Assembly (NCBI GenBank): GCA_944392695.1
Contig: CALXXN010000014.1
Span: 1 to 54,987, forward strand
Source: an uncultured Spirochaetales bacterium
GTDB lineage: Bacteria; Spirochaetota; Spirochaetia; Sphaerochaetales; Sphaerochaetaceae
Reading direction: 5' to 3'
DNA: 54,987 nucleotides
The position numbers and the translations under genes were made by a program. Shown here piece by piece: positions 34,101-43,719 of this stretch. Each line of letters opens with the position of its first letter. Position 1 is the first letter of the stretch. Under the pieces are notes generated by a model. It worked only from the letters and a program-made list of their open reading frames with translations, was not told the origin of the DNA and did no database searches.

Positions 34101-34129
34101 TTGACATGGTTTGGCTTTTAACACATAGT
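34101..34129 (+). promoter_or_regulatory. Promoter of the TAXI-TRAP genes
   Basis: TTGACA (34101-34106), a 17-base spacer and CATAGT (34124-34129). The leader to the ATG at 34222 is about 85 bases and contains a GC-rich stretch. Confidence 0.6.
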
Positions 34130-34221
34130 GGAAGCATCGTCGGCACCACAATTTGTCGCGGGGACAGGGGGGACGTGGTGCCATTATCACAGATTCATGA
34201 CCAGTCTGAAGGAGGCTCCAC

Positions 34222-35187
34222 ATGAAGAAGAGAAGCTTGCTCATAGCCATCATCGCCCTCATCATCTCACTCCCACTCGCAGCAGGTGGTGCCAGTGAAA
34301 ACGGAGGTACGCTGCACTTCGGAACAGGTGGCGACCAGGGTACTTATTATGGTTTTGGCAACGTGCTCGCACAGAGGATCTCATCTGAGACCGATACATC
34401 CGTTGTCGCTGTTGTCAGCGCAGGCAGCCAGGACAACATCGAGATGATGGACATGGGTAACTATGAACTCGGCTTCGTCCAGACCGATGTCATGAGCTAC
34501 GCCTACAATGGTACGAACCTCTTCGCTGAGACTGGTGCGGTCTCTGACTTCTCAACTGTTGCCGCACTCTACATGGAGCAGGTCCAGATTGTCACGTTGG
34601 ATCCAGACATCAAGACAGTCGCCGACCTCCGTGGCAAGACCGTCTCCATCGGATCCTCCGGCTCAGGTGTCTACTACAACGCACTCGACATCCTCGGTGC
34701 CTATGGCATCACAGAAGCTGACATAAGCCCCACTTATCAGAGCTTCGGAGATAGTGTCGACGCCCTCCAGGATGGCCGTATCGATGCCGCTTTCGTCGTA
34801 GCTGGTGCTCCGACTGTCGCAGTCTCAACACTCGCCACGACCCATGACGTACGTCTCGTCTCAATCGATGGTGAGCACATCGACATCCTCCTCGAGGATT
34901 CCCCCTACTACAGCCCCTACACCATCCCCGCCAGCGTTTATGGCACGGATGAGGACTGCCAGACAGTAGCTGTCGGTGCTGTGATCATCGCACGCAACGA
35001 TGTCAGCGAGGATGCTGTCTACGACATCGTCTCGACTATCTTCAACGACCAGGCCGCAATCGCACAGAGTCATGACAAGGGCAATGAGCTCGACCTGGAT
35101 TTTGCGACATCCATCACGACAGTACCCTACCATCCAGGTGCTGCGAAGTACTTCGCCGAACAGGGCATCGAAGTCCCGGTGCTCTAA
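34222..35187 (+). CDS. TAXI-family TRAP transporter receptor
   Basis: Secreted solute receptor of 321 aa. The signal peptide MKKRSLLIAIIALIISLPLAA is followed by GGASENGG. The TAXI pattern GGDQGTYYGFGNVLAQRIS opens the fold and LRGKTVSIGSSGSGVYYNAL follows, the usual ligand region. TAXI receptors bind dicarboxylates such as 2-oxoglutarate or glutamate in known cases; the ligand here is not evident. AAGGAGG precedes the ATG. It is paired with the fused TRAP permease downstream, separated by a hairpin that could lower permease expression. Confidence 0.92.
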   Translation: MKKRSLLIAIIALIISLPLAAGGASENGGTLHFGTGGDQGTYYGFGNVLAQRISSETDTSVVAVVSAGSQDNIEMMDMGNYELGFVQTDVMSYAYNGTNLFAETGAVSDFSTVAALYMEQVQIVTLDPDIKTVADLRGKTVSIGSSGSGVYYNALDILGAYGITEADISPTYQSFGDSVDALQDGRIDAAFVVAGAPTVAVSTLATTHDVRLVSIDGEHIDILLEDSPYYSPYTIPASVYGTDEDCQTVAVGAVIIARNDVSEDAVYDIVSTIFNDQAAIAQSHDKGNELDLDFATSITTVPYHPGAAKYFAEQGIEVPVL

Positions 35188-35206
35188 GCGGACAGGCTTT
35201 CCAAAG

Positions 35207-35240
35207 GAGGGCTGTCAGCTACTGGCAGCCCTCTTCTATA
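35207..35240 (+). terminator. Intercistronic hairpin between receptor and permease
   Basis: GAGGGCTG, an 11-base loop and CAGCCCTC, then TTCTATAT. Partial termination here would give more receptor than permease. Confidence 0.65.
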
Positions 35241-35267
35241 TGAATACACCACAAGGAGAACAGACTA

Positions 35268-37292
35268 TTGAGGAACAAGGAACCAGGGAAACATAAGACA
35301 AAAGGAGAAGAACTGCTTCATGACGACTCCGTCGGCACGATGGAAGACGTCGAAGCCGTCATGAAGAAGTACGACAGGGAGTCGAACACGAGGGTATGGA
35401 CAGGATGGAGGCAACTTGTCATCCACTACCTGATGGCCATCTTCGCCATCTATTGCATCATTGATGCGATGTTCCTTACGACAATCCAGGAAGTCCGCTA
35501 CTCGGTCTTCATGGGTTGCATCATGGTCCTTGGCTTCCTGACCTTCCCCATCAAGAAGGGTGTCGAGAAGCCTGACCACATGCCTTGGTATGATATCATC
35601 ATCATGGTGCTGGGAGCTGGGGCCTATTTCTTCTACGCGGCCAATGCGATGACAGTCATCCGCCTCTCAGCCCGGATCATGGCCAACCCCGTCTTCATGG
35701 TTGTCGGCGCAATCGGCATCCTGGCCCTCGTCGAACTCTGCCGCCGCTGTGTAGGACTTCCCATCCTCTGCGTCGCAGGAGTGCTCGTGATCTACACACT
35801 GGCCTCAGGAACCTCTGTGCCCTTGTTGATCCGGACCCTCTTCTACACAGCCAACGGCATCTTCTCAACTCCAGTCGGGGTCTGTGTGAAGTACATCGTG
35901 ATCTTCATCATATTCGGAGCCTTCCTGGAACGCACAGGTGTTGCGGATTTCTTCATCCGCTTCGCCAATGCGGCAGTTGGACGCTTCACCGGCGGCCCTG
36001 CCAAAGTCGCAGTCGTGGCATCCGCACTTGAAGGCATGGCCTCTGGCTCCTCTGTCGCCAATACAGTCGGATCTGGCTCAATCACAATCCCCATGATGAA
36101 GAAGATGGGCTACCGCCCTGAGTTCGCGGCAGCAGTCGAAGCCGCGGCATCCACAGGTGGCCAGATCATGCCTCCTATCATGGGCGCGGCAGCCTTCCTG
36201 ATGGCAGAGTTCACAGGCATCCCCTATGCACAGATCGCGGTCATGGCCATCCTACCTGCGGTGCTATATTTCACAGGCATATTCATCGCTGTCCATCTTG
36301 AGGCGAAGAAGATGGGGCTCAAAGGCATACCACGTGAAATGCTTCCACGCATGAGGGACCTTGTAAAGGAAATCTACCTCCTCCTGCCCCTGGTGGCCCT
36401 CATCTGGCTGGTTGGTTCGAACACATACACGATGGCCTACTCCGCCACACTCTCCATCATAGTCGCCATGATTGTCGGAGTGATCCACAAGATCATCCCA
36501 CACATCGGCTTCTCCAAGGATGGTGAGGAGGAAGAGGAAAAAGGGGAGAAACCAAGTCTCTCATTCCGCTGGATCCTTGACGCCTTTGAGAACGGTGCGC
36601 GCAACTCGATCGCAGTCGTCGTCGCCTGTGGAATCGCTGGTATCATCTCAGGCTGCATCACAGTCACAGGACTTGCATCGATGCTGCTAGGCGCCATTGT
36701 CGCCCTCTCGAATGGAATCGTCATGGTCGCCCTGGTGCTGACAATGCTTTGTTGCATCGTCCTTGGCATGGGTGTCCCGACAACAGCCAACTACTGCATC
36801 ATGGCAGGAGTGTGTGCGCCCATCCTGATCGCTCTTGGCGTCGAACCTGTTGCCGCCCACTTCTTCGTCTTCTATTTCGGCATCGTCGCTGATATCACAC
36901 CACCAGTGGCCTTGGCAGCCTATGCTGGCTCGGCGATTGCGAAATCAGACCCGATGAAGACTGGACTCACAGCGACAAAGCTCGCCATCGCGGCATTCAT
37001 AGTGCCATACGTCTTCGCACTCAATCCTGCGATGTTGTTCGTGAATGTGACCAGTGTCTTCGAAGTCATCCAGATCATCATCACATCACTGGTCGGCATC
37101 TTTGGCATAGCCGCGGCCCTGAACGGCTTTCTTGCACGCCACCTCAACCCCTTTGTCCGTCTGATACTGGCGGTGGCAGGCCTGTGCATGGTCGTGCCTG
37201 GCACGATCAGTGACCTGCTTGGACTCGTCACAATGGTCTGTGTCGTTGTCTATGAATTCGGCATGGCAAGGAAAGAGAAGGCCTCAGCCTGA
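35268..37292 (+). CDS. TRAP transporter permease, fused small and large subunits
   Basis: Integral membrane protein of 674 aa of the fused 4TM-12TM class that pairs with TAXI receptors. The polar N-terminus (about 50 residues) is followed by membrane segments starting LVIHYLMAIFAIYCIID. The large-subunit core has LERTGVADFFIRFANAAVG, AAVEAAASTGGQIMPPIMGA, VLGMGVPTTANYCIMAG and FGIVADITPPVALAAYAGSA. The first codon is taken as TTG because AAGGAG lies nine bases upstream; an ATG at 35340 is the alternative. Transport is driven by an ion gradient, usually Na+. A strong terminator follows. Confidence 0.92.
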   Translation: MRNKEPGKHKTKGEELLHDDSVGTMEDVEAVMKKYDRESNTRVWTGWRQLVIHYLMAIFAIYCIIDAMFLTTIQEVRYSVFMGCIMVLGFLTFPIKKGVEKPDHMPWYDIIIMVLGAGAYFFYAANAMTVIRLSARIMANPVFMVVGAIGILALVELCRRCVGLPILCVAGVLVIYTLASGTSVPLLIRTLFYTANGIFSTPVGVCVKYIVIFIIFGAFLERTGVADFFIRFANAAVGRFTGGPAKVAVVASALEGMASGSSVANTVGSGSITIPMMKKMGYRPEFAAAVEAAASTGGQIMPPIMGAAAFLMAEFTGIPYAQIAVMAILPAVLYFTGIFIAVHLEAKKMGLKGIPREMLPRMRDLVKEIYLLLPLVALIWLVGSNTYTMAYSATLSIIVAMIVGVIHKIIPHIGFSKDGEEEEEKGEKPSLSFRWILDAFENGARNSIAVVVACGIAGIISGCITVTGLASMLLGAIVALSNGIVMVALVLTMLCCIVLGMGVPTTANYCIMAGVCAPILIALGVEPVAAHFFVFYFGIVADITPPVALAAYAGSAIAKSDPMKTGLTATKLAIAAFIVPYVFALNPAMLFVNVTSVFEVIQIIITSLVGIFGIAAALNGFLARHLNPFVRLILAVAGLCMVVPGTISDLLGLVTMVCVVVYEFGMARKEKASA

Positions 37293-37313
37293 TCAAAGCC
37301 ATAAAGCAACAAG

Positions 37314-37346
37314 GAAGCCCCAACGCATCACCCGTTGGGGCTTCAT
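37314..37346 (+). terminator. Terminator after TRAP genes
   Basis: GAAGCCCCAACG and CGTTGGGGCTTC form a 12-base stem with a loop of about seven bases. Confidence 0.8.
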
Positions 37347-37992
37347 GCATCAAAGAGTGAATACAGCACCCATGAGCCCAATCTCATTTGAGAGACCAAG
37401 CAAACAGGCCTCCTACTGCCAGTGGGATACTGCTTCCATCACCTCATCAACAACGTGCCCCACCTCTGAATCGCCTAATGAATACAATGGTGCTGTAGAC
37501 TTTTTGACATCCATGTCAAAATCCCATATGCCATCATCCACAGCCAAGGCCGAAGCCCTTCCATTCCATCCACGAGGCATCCGCACCATTCTCCTCATAA
37601 TCACTGAGCATGGCTTGGAAAACACTAAGTTCAGACAATGGATGGACCGTGTCAGGTGATGCGGATACAGGAATTCCCAACTCATCAAAAAACCGCAAGG
37701 CCCCATGCGAGTCTTGTCATCAACACCTATAGATAATCAAAAGTGGACAGTGGTCTTGCTTTGTGGTCAGAGGCAACCTGGAGAAAACCAGGTACGATCC
37801 GTCACTGGTCCTGGCCTGGAATATAGCGAAAGCGTTCTCCGCCACAATCGAAGATGTTTTAACTGTCGAAGAGTGAAAGGCGCAGATATCCCCTTCGCGC
37901 ACCTCATCAAATATTTTGCCGAAACGACCATCCATCCCGGGATGCATATTGACACGGTGGGCTGTAAAAACGTAAATGACATACAAAAGCAA
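37347..37992 (-). other. About 650 bp of decayed or non-coding sequence
   Basis: No convincing gene. Minus-strand frames of 97 aa (37413-37706) and 112 aa (37720-38058) lack ribosome sites, and I recognise neither (fragments such as TVKTSSIVAENAFAIFQA). Base composition is less GC-rich than the flanks. Remains of one or two degraded genes are possible. Confidence 0.35.
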
Positions 37993-38031
37993 AAGCGCTT
38001 TGGGTGTTTCCCAGGGCGCTTTTCTCTTTTC
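37993..38031 (+). terminator. Hairpin with T-run upstream of amt
   Basis: AAAAGCGC and GCGCTTTT frame an inner GGG/CCC pairing, followed by CTCTTTTCC. It lies 90 bases before the amt start. It may end a transcript from the left or act as an attenuator in the amt leader. Confidence 0.6.
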
Positions 38032-38121
38032 CAATGCCTGTACAAGGAAGTGCATCAATGATGAGCGTCATCGGCGATGTGCTTTTTTTTTCAGGCAAAT
38101 CCAAAGCAAGGGGGGAGAGGA

Positions 38122-39855
38122 ATGTATAGTGCGACAGATGTGATCTGGGTACTTGTCGGCTCTATCCTGGTGTTCTTCATGCAAGCGGGTTTCGCACTGT
38201 GCGAAGCCGGACTGACAAGGGCGAAGAACACAGGGAACATCCTGATGAAGAACATGATGGACTTCTGCATTGGAGTCCCATGTTTCTGGTTGATCGGATT
38301 TGGAATCATGTTCGCAGGAAGCGGACCGCTGATCGGGGGCTTCGATCCGCTGATCCGAGGTGCTTACGACTTCGGCTCATTGCCTACATGGTGCTATGCG
38401 ATCTTCCAGACGGTCTTCTGTGCAACAGCGGCGACAATCGTGTCTGGCTCAATGGCGGAGCGCACGAACTTCAAAGCCTATTGCATCTACAGTGCGGCGA
38501 TCAGCCTTATCGTCTACCCTATCTCCGGGCATTGGATCTGGGGAGGAGGCTGGCTTTCATGGTTTGGCTTCCATGACTTCGCAGGTTCCACCTGTGTCCA
38601 CATGGTAGGTGGCCTTGTCGCATGTCTTGGCGCAGCCATGCTCGGGCCACGGATTGGCAAATATGGCAAGGATGGCAAGCCCAAGGCGATTCCGGGACAC
38701 AACCTGACAGCAATGGCGCTTGGCGTATTCATACTCTGGTTCTGTTGGTTCGGTTTCAATGGAGGCTCCACTGTCGCTATGAGCTCTGATGCCGACATGG
38801 AACTCGCCTCGCTCGTGATGTTCAACACAAACCTTGCGGCAGCGGTCGCAACCGTCGCAGCGATGATCCTCACCTGGATACGCTACGGCAAACCTGATGT
38901 CTCAATGACATTCAACGCAGCGCTTGCAGGCCTCGTCGCTGTCACCGCCCCATGCGACTGCATATCACCTGTGGGGGCATTCTTCATCAGCCTGGTTGCT
39001 GGCATCCTCGTCGTCTTCTCTGTCGAGTTCTTCGACAAAGTCGCAAAAATAGACGACCCTGTGGGTGCGGTCTCCGTGCACATGGTCAATGGCATCTGGG
39101 GGACGATCGCAGTCGGCCTCTTCAGCACAGGAGGCAACGGAGTGGGCTTGGGCCTGTTCTATGGGGGAGGTCTCAGCCAACTGCTTGTCCAGCTTGCTGG
39201 AATCGCATCAGTCGCATGCTACGTGCTCGTCGTCATGTTCATCATCTTCAAAATCATTGACAAGACAGTAGGACTGCGTGTTCCTGCGAAAGTGGAAATC
39301 GATGGTCTGGACATCCATGAGCACGGCCTCGCATCTGCCTACTCAGGCTTCGCGATCAGTGATGTCTCCGCACTTGAGATGGAAGCAAATGAGAACACAG
39401 ACCTGGGTGAGGACAACTATGACAAGGCGACTGCTGAGCAGAAAGCGGCCGCTGTCAAAGTCACGAGCAGGAAAACCATTGTGGACGGCGTATACGACAC
39501 GGGCATGCACAAAGTCAGCATCATATGCCGCCTATCACGCTTCGACGCGCTCAAGAGCGCACTCAACAAGCTTGGAGTAACTGGCATCACAATGACACAG
39601 GTCATGGGTTGCGGTCTGCAGAAAGGCGCTGGAGAGAAATACCGTGGCGTCGAAGTCGATGTGAACCTGATTCCGAAGGTCAAGGTGGAAGTCGTTGTAA
39701 GCAAGATTCCTGTCGACTCTGTCATCGAAGTTGCAAAGAAAGCGCTCTACACAGGGCATATCGGAGACGGGAAGATCTTCGTCTACAACGTCACAAGGGT
39801 TGTCAAAGTCAGGACCGGCGAGGAAGACTACGCCGCACTCCAAGATGTCGAGTGA
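38122..39855 (+). CDS. amt: Ammonium channel fused to a P-II domain
   Basis: Protein of 577 aa. The Amt part (about 1-400) has eleven predicted membrane segments, the opening FMQAGFALCEAGLTRAKN, and the pore twin histidines in TCVHMVGG (near residue 160) and VSVHMVNGIWG (near 320). A polar linker of about 60 residues leads to a P-II domain (about 462-570): KVSIICRLSRFDALKSALNK, GITMTQVMGCG, the T-loop KYRGVEVDV with the usual tyrosine, and GDGKIFVYNVTRVVKVRTGEE. P-II normally blocks Amt in trans as GlnK; here it is built in. The start at 38122 follows AAGGGGGGAGAGG. Confidence 0.93.
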   Translation: MYSATDVIWVLVGSILVFFMQAGFALCEAGLTRAKNTGNILMKNMMDFCIGVPCFWLIGFGIMFAGSGPLIGGFDPLIRGAYDFGSLPTWCYAIFQTVFCATAATIVSGSMAERTNFKAYCIYSAAISLIVYPISGHWIWGGGWLSWFGFHDFAGSTCVHMVGGLVACLGAAMLGPRIGKYGKDGKPKAIPGHNLTAMALGVFILWFCWFGFNGGSTVAMSSDADMELASLVMFNTNLAAAVATVAAMILTWIRYGKPDVSMTFNAALAGLVAVTAPCDCISPVGAFFISLVAGILVVFSVEFFDKVAKIDDPVGAVSVHMVNGIWGTIAVGLFSTGGNGVGLGLFYGGGLSQLLVQLAGIASVACYVLVVMFIIFKIIDKTVGLRVPAKVEIDGLDIHEHGLASAYSGFAISDVSALEMEANENTDLGEDNYDKATAEQKAAAVKVTSRKTIVDGVYDTGMHKVSIICRLSRFDALKSALNKLGVTGITMTQVMGCGLQKGAGEKYRGVEVDVNLIPKVKVEVVVSKIPVDSVIEVAKKALYTGHIGDGKIFVYNVTRVVKVRTGEEDYAALQDVE

Positions 39856-39864
39856 ACAAACACC

Positions 39865-39895
39865 GCCCCGGGCCATATCGACCCGGGGCATCTTC
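39865..39895 (+). terminator. Terminator after amt
   Basis: GCCCCGGG, nine bases, CCCGGGGC, then ATCTTC, nine bases after the stop. Confidence 0.75.
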
Positions 39896-40291
39896 ACATG
39901 GAACAAAGCGGATGAACCAATGAGTTCCATCCGTATCCCCTGCGGGTCCCCCGCAGTACCACATTACCTGGTGCACCAAGAGCAGGCATCTTCAAGCAAT
40001 GTAATGGATCCTGCTGTCCTGTGAACGGACCAGATGCTTTGCATTGACCATGTGCATAGCTGCTTTCCATCCTGCGGGATAAGCCTGACAGGTTTTCTCA
40101 TGGCACCATTTGGAAAAATGTATCCGCCAAGCACAATCAAGGCATTCCTGTCCGGGCTTGTGACAATGTCATTCATCCAGACTGGGCCGGATTTCCACGA
40201 TGACATATGACAGCAGGGAAAAGCAGACCTGCATTGTCTTCAACCCATTGCTTCCATATGACCAAAGTCGTGGACAGGCAGTGCAAAGACA
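39896..40291 (-). other. Gap of about 400 bp with a possible gene remnant
   Basis: A minus-strand frame (39964-40206) reads VTSPDRNALIVLGGYIFPNG and resembles a fragment of a larger protein, but it has no proper start. No other gene is seen. The region separates the convergent amt and BMP transcripts. Confidence 0.25.
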
Positions 40292-40319
40292 GGAAGACCT
40301 CCCCGGAGGGAGGTCTTCC
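40292..40319 (-). terminator. Terminator of the BMP operon
   Basis: GGAAGACCTCCC and GGGAGGTCTTCC pair over 12 bases with a four-base loop. Read leftwards it is followed by TGTCTTTGC. Confidence 0.8.
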
Positions 40320-40340
40320 ATCTTGTCATGTGAGACAGGC

Positions 40341-41564
40341 TCAATAAGCAGCGTTGAGCCAGGTGATTCCGTCAATCTGCGCTGTGAAGTAAGGTGCGCT
40401 CTGGAAGACGGATTCATGGAAGGCGCCATCGTAGACAGCTTCCTCGCTGTCAGCGGTGAAGTCACCATCAGTGTCGATAGCGAAGGCATGTGTCAACTCC
40501 TCACCACCAACTGTGAATGTGCTGGTGTCGAAGACCTGGATGGAACCATCAGCAAGGCCGGCTTCAACCTCGGCCAGCTTCTCAGCGGTTCCAGGAGCGG
40601 CAATAGCTTCATTGAGGGTTGTCATGACAACGGATCCGTCAGCCCAGCTGCCACACCAATCCTGTGGGATCTCACCACCCTCGACATAGGTCTTGATGGC
40701 TTCGTAGAAGTAGATGCTCCAGTCGATCCTTGTGGAGATGAGGGAGGCGTTGGGGGCGATACCAGTCATGTCGTTGTTGTAACCCGTGTGGAAGACGCCA
40801 CGGCTCTGGGCGGCTGTAGCAGGGGTCGTGTTGTCAGAATGCTGGCTGACCATGACCGCACCCTGGTCAATCAGGGCAAGGGCGGCATCGGACTCAGCGG
40901 TGGCATCCGACCAGGAACCGACGAAGGAGACAAGCATGGTGACAGAGGGGCAGACAGACTTCGCGCCCAGGTAGTAGGACGTGAAGCCGGAGATGACCTC
41001 GGCGAATGAGTAGGCGCCAACGTAACCGATGACGGCTTCCTCTGGTGTGATCTGGCCTTCATCAATCATCTGCTGGAGCTTCATACCAGCGACAACACCA
41101 GCAAGGTAGCGGCCTTCGAAGATGTTGGCGAAGGCATTGTGCGTGTTCGCACGGCCATCAACAGCAGAAGCGCTGTTCGTGCAGCTGATGAACTCGATTT
41201 CTGGATAATCATCGACGACCTCGAGCATGTATGGCTCAAAACCGAAGCTGTTGTTGATGATGATCTGGCAGCCTTCCTCAGCGGCTTCGATGTTCGCATC
41301 GCGGCAGGAAGCATCCTCACCGATGTTGAACTTCGTCACCCACTCAACCGTGATGCCGTCAGCAGCAAGCATCTCCGTCGCCCTGTCGCGACCGCGGATG
41401 AAGTTGTAGGTGTAGCCCTGGTCGTTCTCATCTCCAATGCACAGGAGGGCGACCTTGACCGTGTTGGGGTCAGAGGCTGTCGTCGTGGTCTCGGCTCCAC
41501 CAGCGGCGAAGATGAAACCGCAGCTGACAATCAGGACCAGCAGGACACTAAGCGTTCTTTTCAT
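40341..41564 (-). CDS. BMP-family nucleoside-binding protein
   Basis: Secreted binding protein of 407 aa of the BMP/PnrA/Med family, which in spirochaetes and others binds purine nucleosides. Signal peptide MKRTLSVLLVLIVSCGFIFA, then AGGAETTTT; the Cys at 15 is unlikely to be a lipobox. Family blocks: ALLCIGDENDQGYTYNFIRG, NNSFGFEP, GRYLAGVVAGMK, IGYVGAYSFAEVISGF and VMVSQHSDNTTPA. The start has AAAGGAG. It is the last gene of the operon, after the ATPase and permeases, unlike the common order with the binding protein first. Confidence 0.92.
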   Translation of the reverse strand: MKRTLSVLLVLIVSCGFIFAAGGAETTTTASDPNTVKVALLCIGDENDQGYTYNFIRGRDRATEMLAADGITVEWVTKFNIGEDASCRDANIEAAEEGCQIIINNSFGFEPYMLEVVDDYPEIEFISCTNSASAVDGRANTHNAFANIFEGRYLAGVVAGMKLQQMIDEGQITPEEAVIGYVGAYSFAEVISGFTSYYLGAKSVCPSVTMLVSFVGSWSDATAESDAALALIDQGAVMVSQHSDNTTPATAAQSRGVFHTGYNNDMTGIAPNASLISTRIDWSIYFYEAIKTYVEGGEIPQDWCGSWADGSVVMTTLNEAIAAPGTAEKLAEVEAGLADGSIQVFDTSTFTVGGEELTHAFAIDTDGDFTADSEEAVYDGAFHESVFQSAPYFTAQIDGITWLNAAY

Positions 41565-41650
41565 ATCAAACTCCTTTGTGAAGGTGCAGGAGGCACCTCC
41601 TCCTAGTGTTTCCACGCCCCCGCGCAACGCGGCGGCTACCAATGGCTTAC

Positions 41651-42634
41651 TCAGCGCTCCTCCCTGAAGTAATTCAGGCCCAGCGAGGCCGGTGGCTGCT
41701 TGTCCCGGCTGTTGCGCATGCTGGTGATTATCAGGACGATGACAGTGACGATGTACGGCAGGATCTTGTACAGTTCTGTCGGGATGAAGGGGATCAGGAC
41801 ACGCAGGTACATGATCATCATGGCACCGAAGATCACAGAGCCCCAGATCGCATTCAGCGGCCTCCACATGCAGAAGATGACGAGGGCGACTGCGAGCCAG
41901 CCTACACCGGCCAGGCCCTCATGGTTCCAGACGCAACCAGCTGTCGTCATGATATAGACCATGCCACCTATGGCGGAGATGCCGCCTCCGATGACTGTGG
42001 CCAGGTACTTGTATTTCGTCACGTTGATGCCAGCGGCATCTGCTGTGGATGGAGACTCTCCTACCGCCGTCAGATAAAGTCCCCAACGTGTGCGCTTCAG
42101 GAAGAGGTGCATCACTATGGCCAGGACTATGGCGAGATAGAAGAAAACCGTATGGGAGAAGAGTATGCGCCCCAGCACAGGGATGTTGATCAATGCCTGG
42201 GGGAAGACCGTGGCATTGAAAGCGTCCTTCAATCCATTGCCGAGGGCTACATAACCACCCTCGCTGACACGCATGTACTCACCTACGAACTGGCCGATGC
42301 CTGTGCCGAAGATCGAGAGTGCGAGGCCGGTTACGTTCTGGTTCGCACGTAACGTGATGGTTATGAAGCTGTAGATGGCGCTTGCAGCCATGCCTGCGGC
42401 TATGGCGCAGAGGATGGCGATGACGATGGCCACCGGTCCGGATGCGGCAGCGCCTGCGGCCTTCTCGTAGTAGAAGGCGCCCGCAAGGCCGAAGGCCCCT
42501 CCCATGTACATGATGCCTTCGACACCAAGGTTGAGGTTGCCTGACTTCTCAGTCAGGATCTCTCCCAGCGTGCCATACATCAAGACAGTGCCGAAAGTGA
42601 CGGCTGCGACAATCAAGGCGATCAATGTGCTCAT
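41651..42634 (-). CDS. BMP-type ABC permease, second subunit
   Basis: Permease of 327 aa with eight to ten hydrophobic segments, of the RbsC/BPD_transp_2 class that pairs with BMP receptors (YufQ/NupC-like). Features are the start TFGTVLMYGTLGEILTEKSG, NLNLGVEGIMYMGGAFG and ALVIFCMWRPLNAIWGSVIFG. The ATG overlaps the previous permease stop by four bases. The 86-base gap to the binding protein contains GC-rich inverted repeats that may stabilise or separate the binding-protein message. Confidence 0.92.
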   Translation of the reverse strand: MSTLIALIVAAVTFGTVLMYGTLGEILTEKSGNLNLGVEGIMYMGGAFGLAGAFYYEKAAGAAASGPVAIVIAILCAIAAGMAASAIYSFITITLRANQNVTGLALSIFGTGIGQFVGEYMRVSEGGYVALGNGLKDAFNATVFPQALINIPVLGRILFSHTVFFYLAIVLAIVMHLFLKRTRWGLYLTAVGESPSTADAAGINVTKYKYLATVIGGGISAIGGMVYIMTTAGCVWNHEGLAGVGWLAVALVIFCMWRPLNAIWGSVIFGAMMIMYLRVLIPFIPTELYKILPYIVTVIVLIITSMRNSRDKQPPASLGLNYFREER

Positions 42635-43719
42635 GACGCCACCTCCTCTTTCGTCTTACGCCTGAAGATCAGGCGGTAGTTGATGAAGAACTCACAGCTC
42701 AGCATGCAGAAGAGGAGTATGCCGGTTATGATATCTGCGATCGAGGCGGGGACCGAGAGCCTTGTCTGCAAGGTGTTGGAACCCTTCTCCAGCACAGCAA
42801 GGACAAAGGAGATCACAATCATCGCGAAACTGTTCAGCTGGCTGAGCCAGGCGACCGTGATCGCTGTGAAACCAACGCCATCCGCGACACCACTGTACAG
42901 CGTATGGTTGGCACCAGAGACGAAGATGAATCCGACGACACCACTGATCGCACCGGAGATGAACATCGTGCGCATTATGATCCAACCGACGTTCATGCCT
43001 GCATAGCGGGCTGTGTTGACCGAATCTCCGATGACTGCGATCTCGTAACCATGCTTCGTCTTGTTCATGTAGAAGTACATCAGCACGGTCAGCACCAGGA
43101 CCATGATCCAGCCACAGTTGACACCAAGGACCTCAGGGAGGCGGGCCGCGTCATCGAACATGGGGATCAGCTGGCTGCCCTTGCGTCCTTCCCAAGGACC
43201 ACCCTGCAACCAGGCGACTATTCCGATGGCGATGTAATTCATCATCAGCGTGAAAAGGGTCTCGTTCGTGTTCCACTTCGCCTTGAAGAAGGCAGGAATC
43301 AAGGCCCACAGGCCACCCATGATGGCTGCTGCGAGGAACATGATCACCAAGAGGACAGGCGAAGGGACCTTGCCAACCCAGTAGAGGGCGAAGTAAGTCG
43401 CGGCCATGGCTCCCATTGTGATCTGGCCTTCCGCTCCGATGTTCCAGAAACGCATTTTGAAACAGGGCGCGATCGCCAATGCACAGCCAAGGAGAGGAAT
43501 CGCTGTACGCACCGTCTGGCGTATATAGACAGGACGGGAGAGCGAACCCGAGATGATCACCCCATAGGCCTCTATTGGATTTGTACCAGTCAGCAGCATT
43601 GGGACGAAACCAAGCAGCAGGGCGACGACAATTGAACCCACACGGATCATCCATACCTTGCGGGGATCCATGTCAGTACGCTTTGCCAAGCGGATGAAGG
43701 CTGTCTTCTCTTCTCTCAT
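42631..43719 (-). CDS. BMP-type ABC permease, first subunit
   Basis: Permease of 362 aa (YufP/NupB-like). NPIEAYGVIISGSLSRPVYI, MRFWNIGAEGQITMGAMAAT and LMMNYIAIGIVAWLQGGPWE are conserved blocks; about ten hydrophobic segments follow one another. Start and stop overlap both neighbours by four bases (ATGA), a sign of coupled translation. It forms the channel with the next permease. Confidence 0.92.
   Translation of the reverse strand: MREEKTAFIRLAKRTDMDPRKVWMIRVGSIVVALLLGFVPMLLTGTNPIEAYGVIISGSLSRPVYIRQTVRTAIPLLGCALAIAPCFKMRFWNIGAEGQITMGAMAATYFALYWVGKVPSPVLLVIMFLAAAIMGGLWALIPAFFKAKWNTNETLFTLMMNYIAIGIVAWLQGGPWEGRKGSQLIPMFDDAARLPEVLGVNCGWIMVLVLTVLMYFYMNKTKHGYEIAVIGDSVNTARYAGMNVGWIIMRTMFISGAISGVVGFIFVSGANHTLYSGVADGVGFTAITVAWLSQLNSFAMIVISFVLAVLEKGSNTLQTRLSVPASIADIITGILLFCMLSCEFFINYRLIFRRKTKEEVAS

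Noticed and set aside
37413-38058. Two minus-strand ORFs as real genes
   Set aside because: No ribosome sites, no family recognised, and one overlaps a terminator-like hairpin. Kept only as possible decayed sequence.
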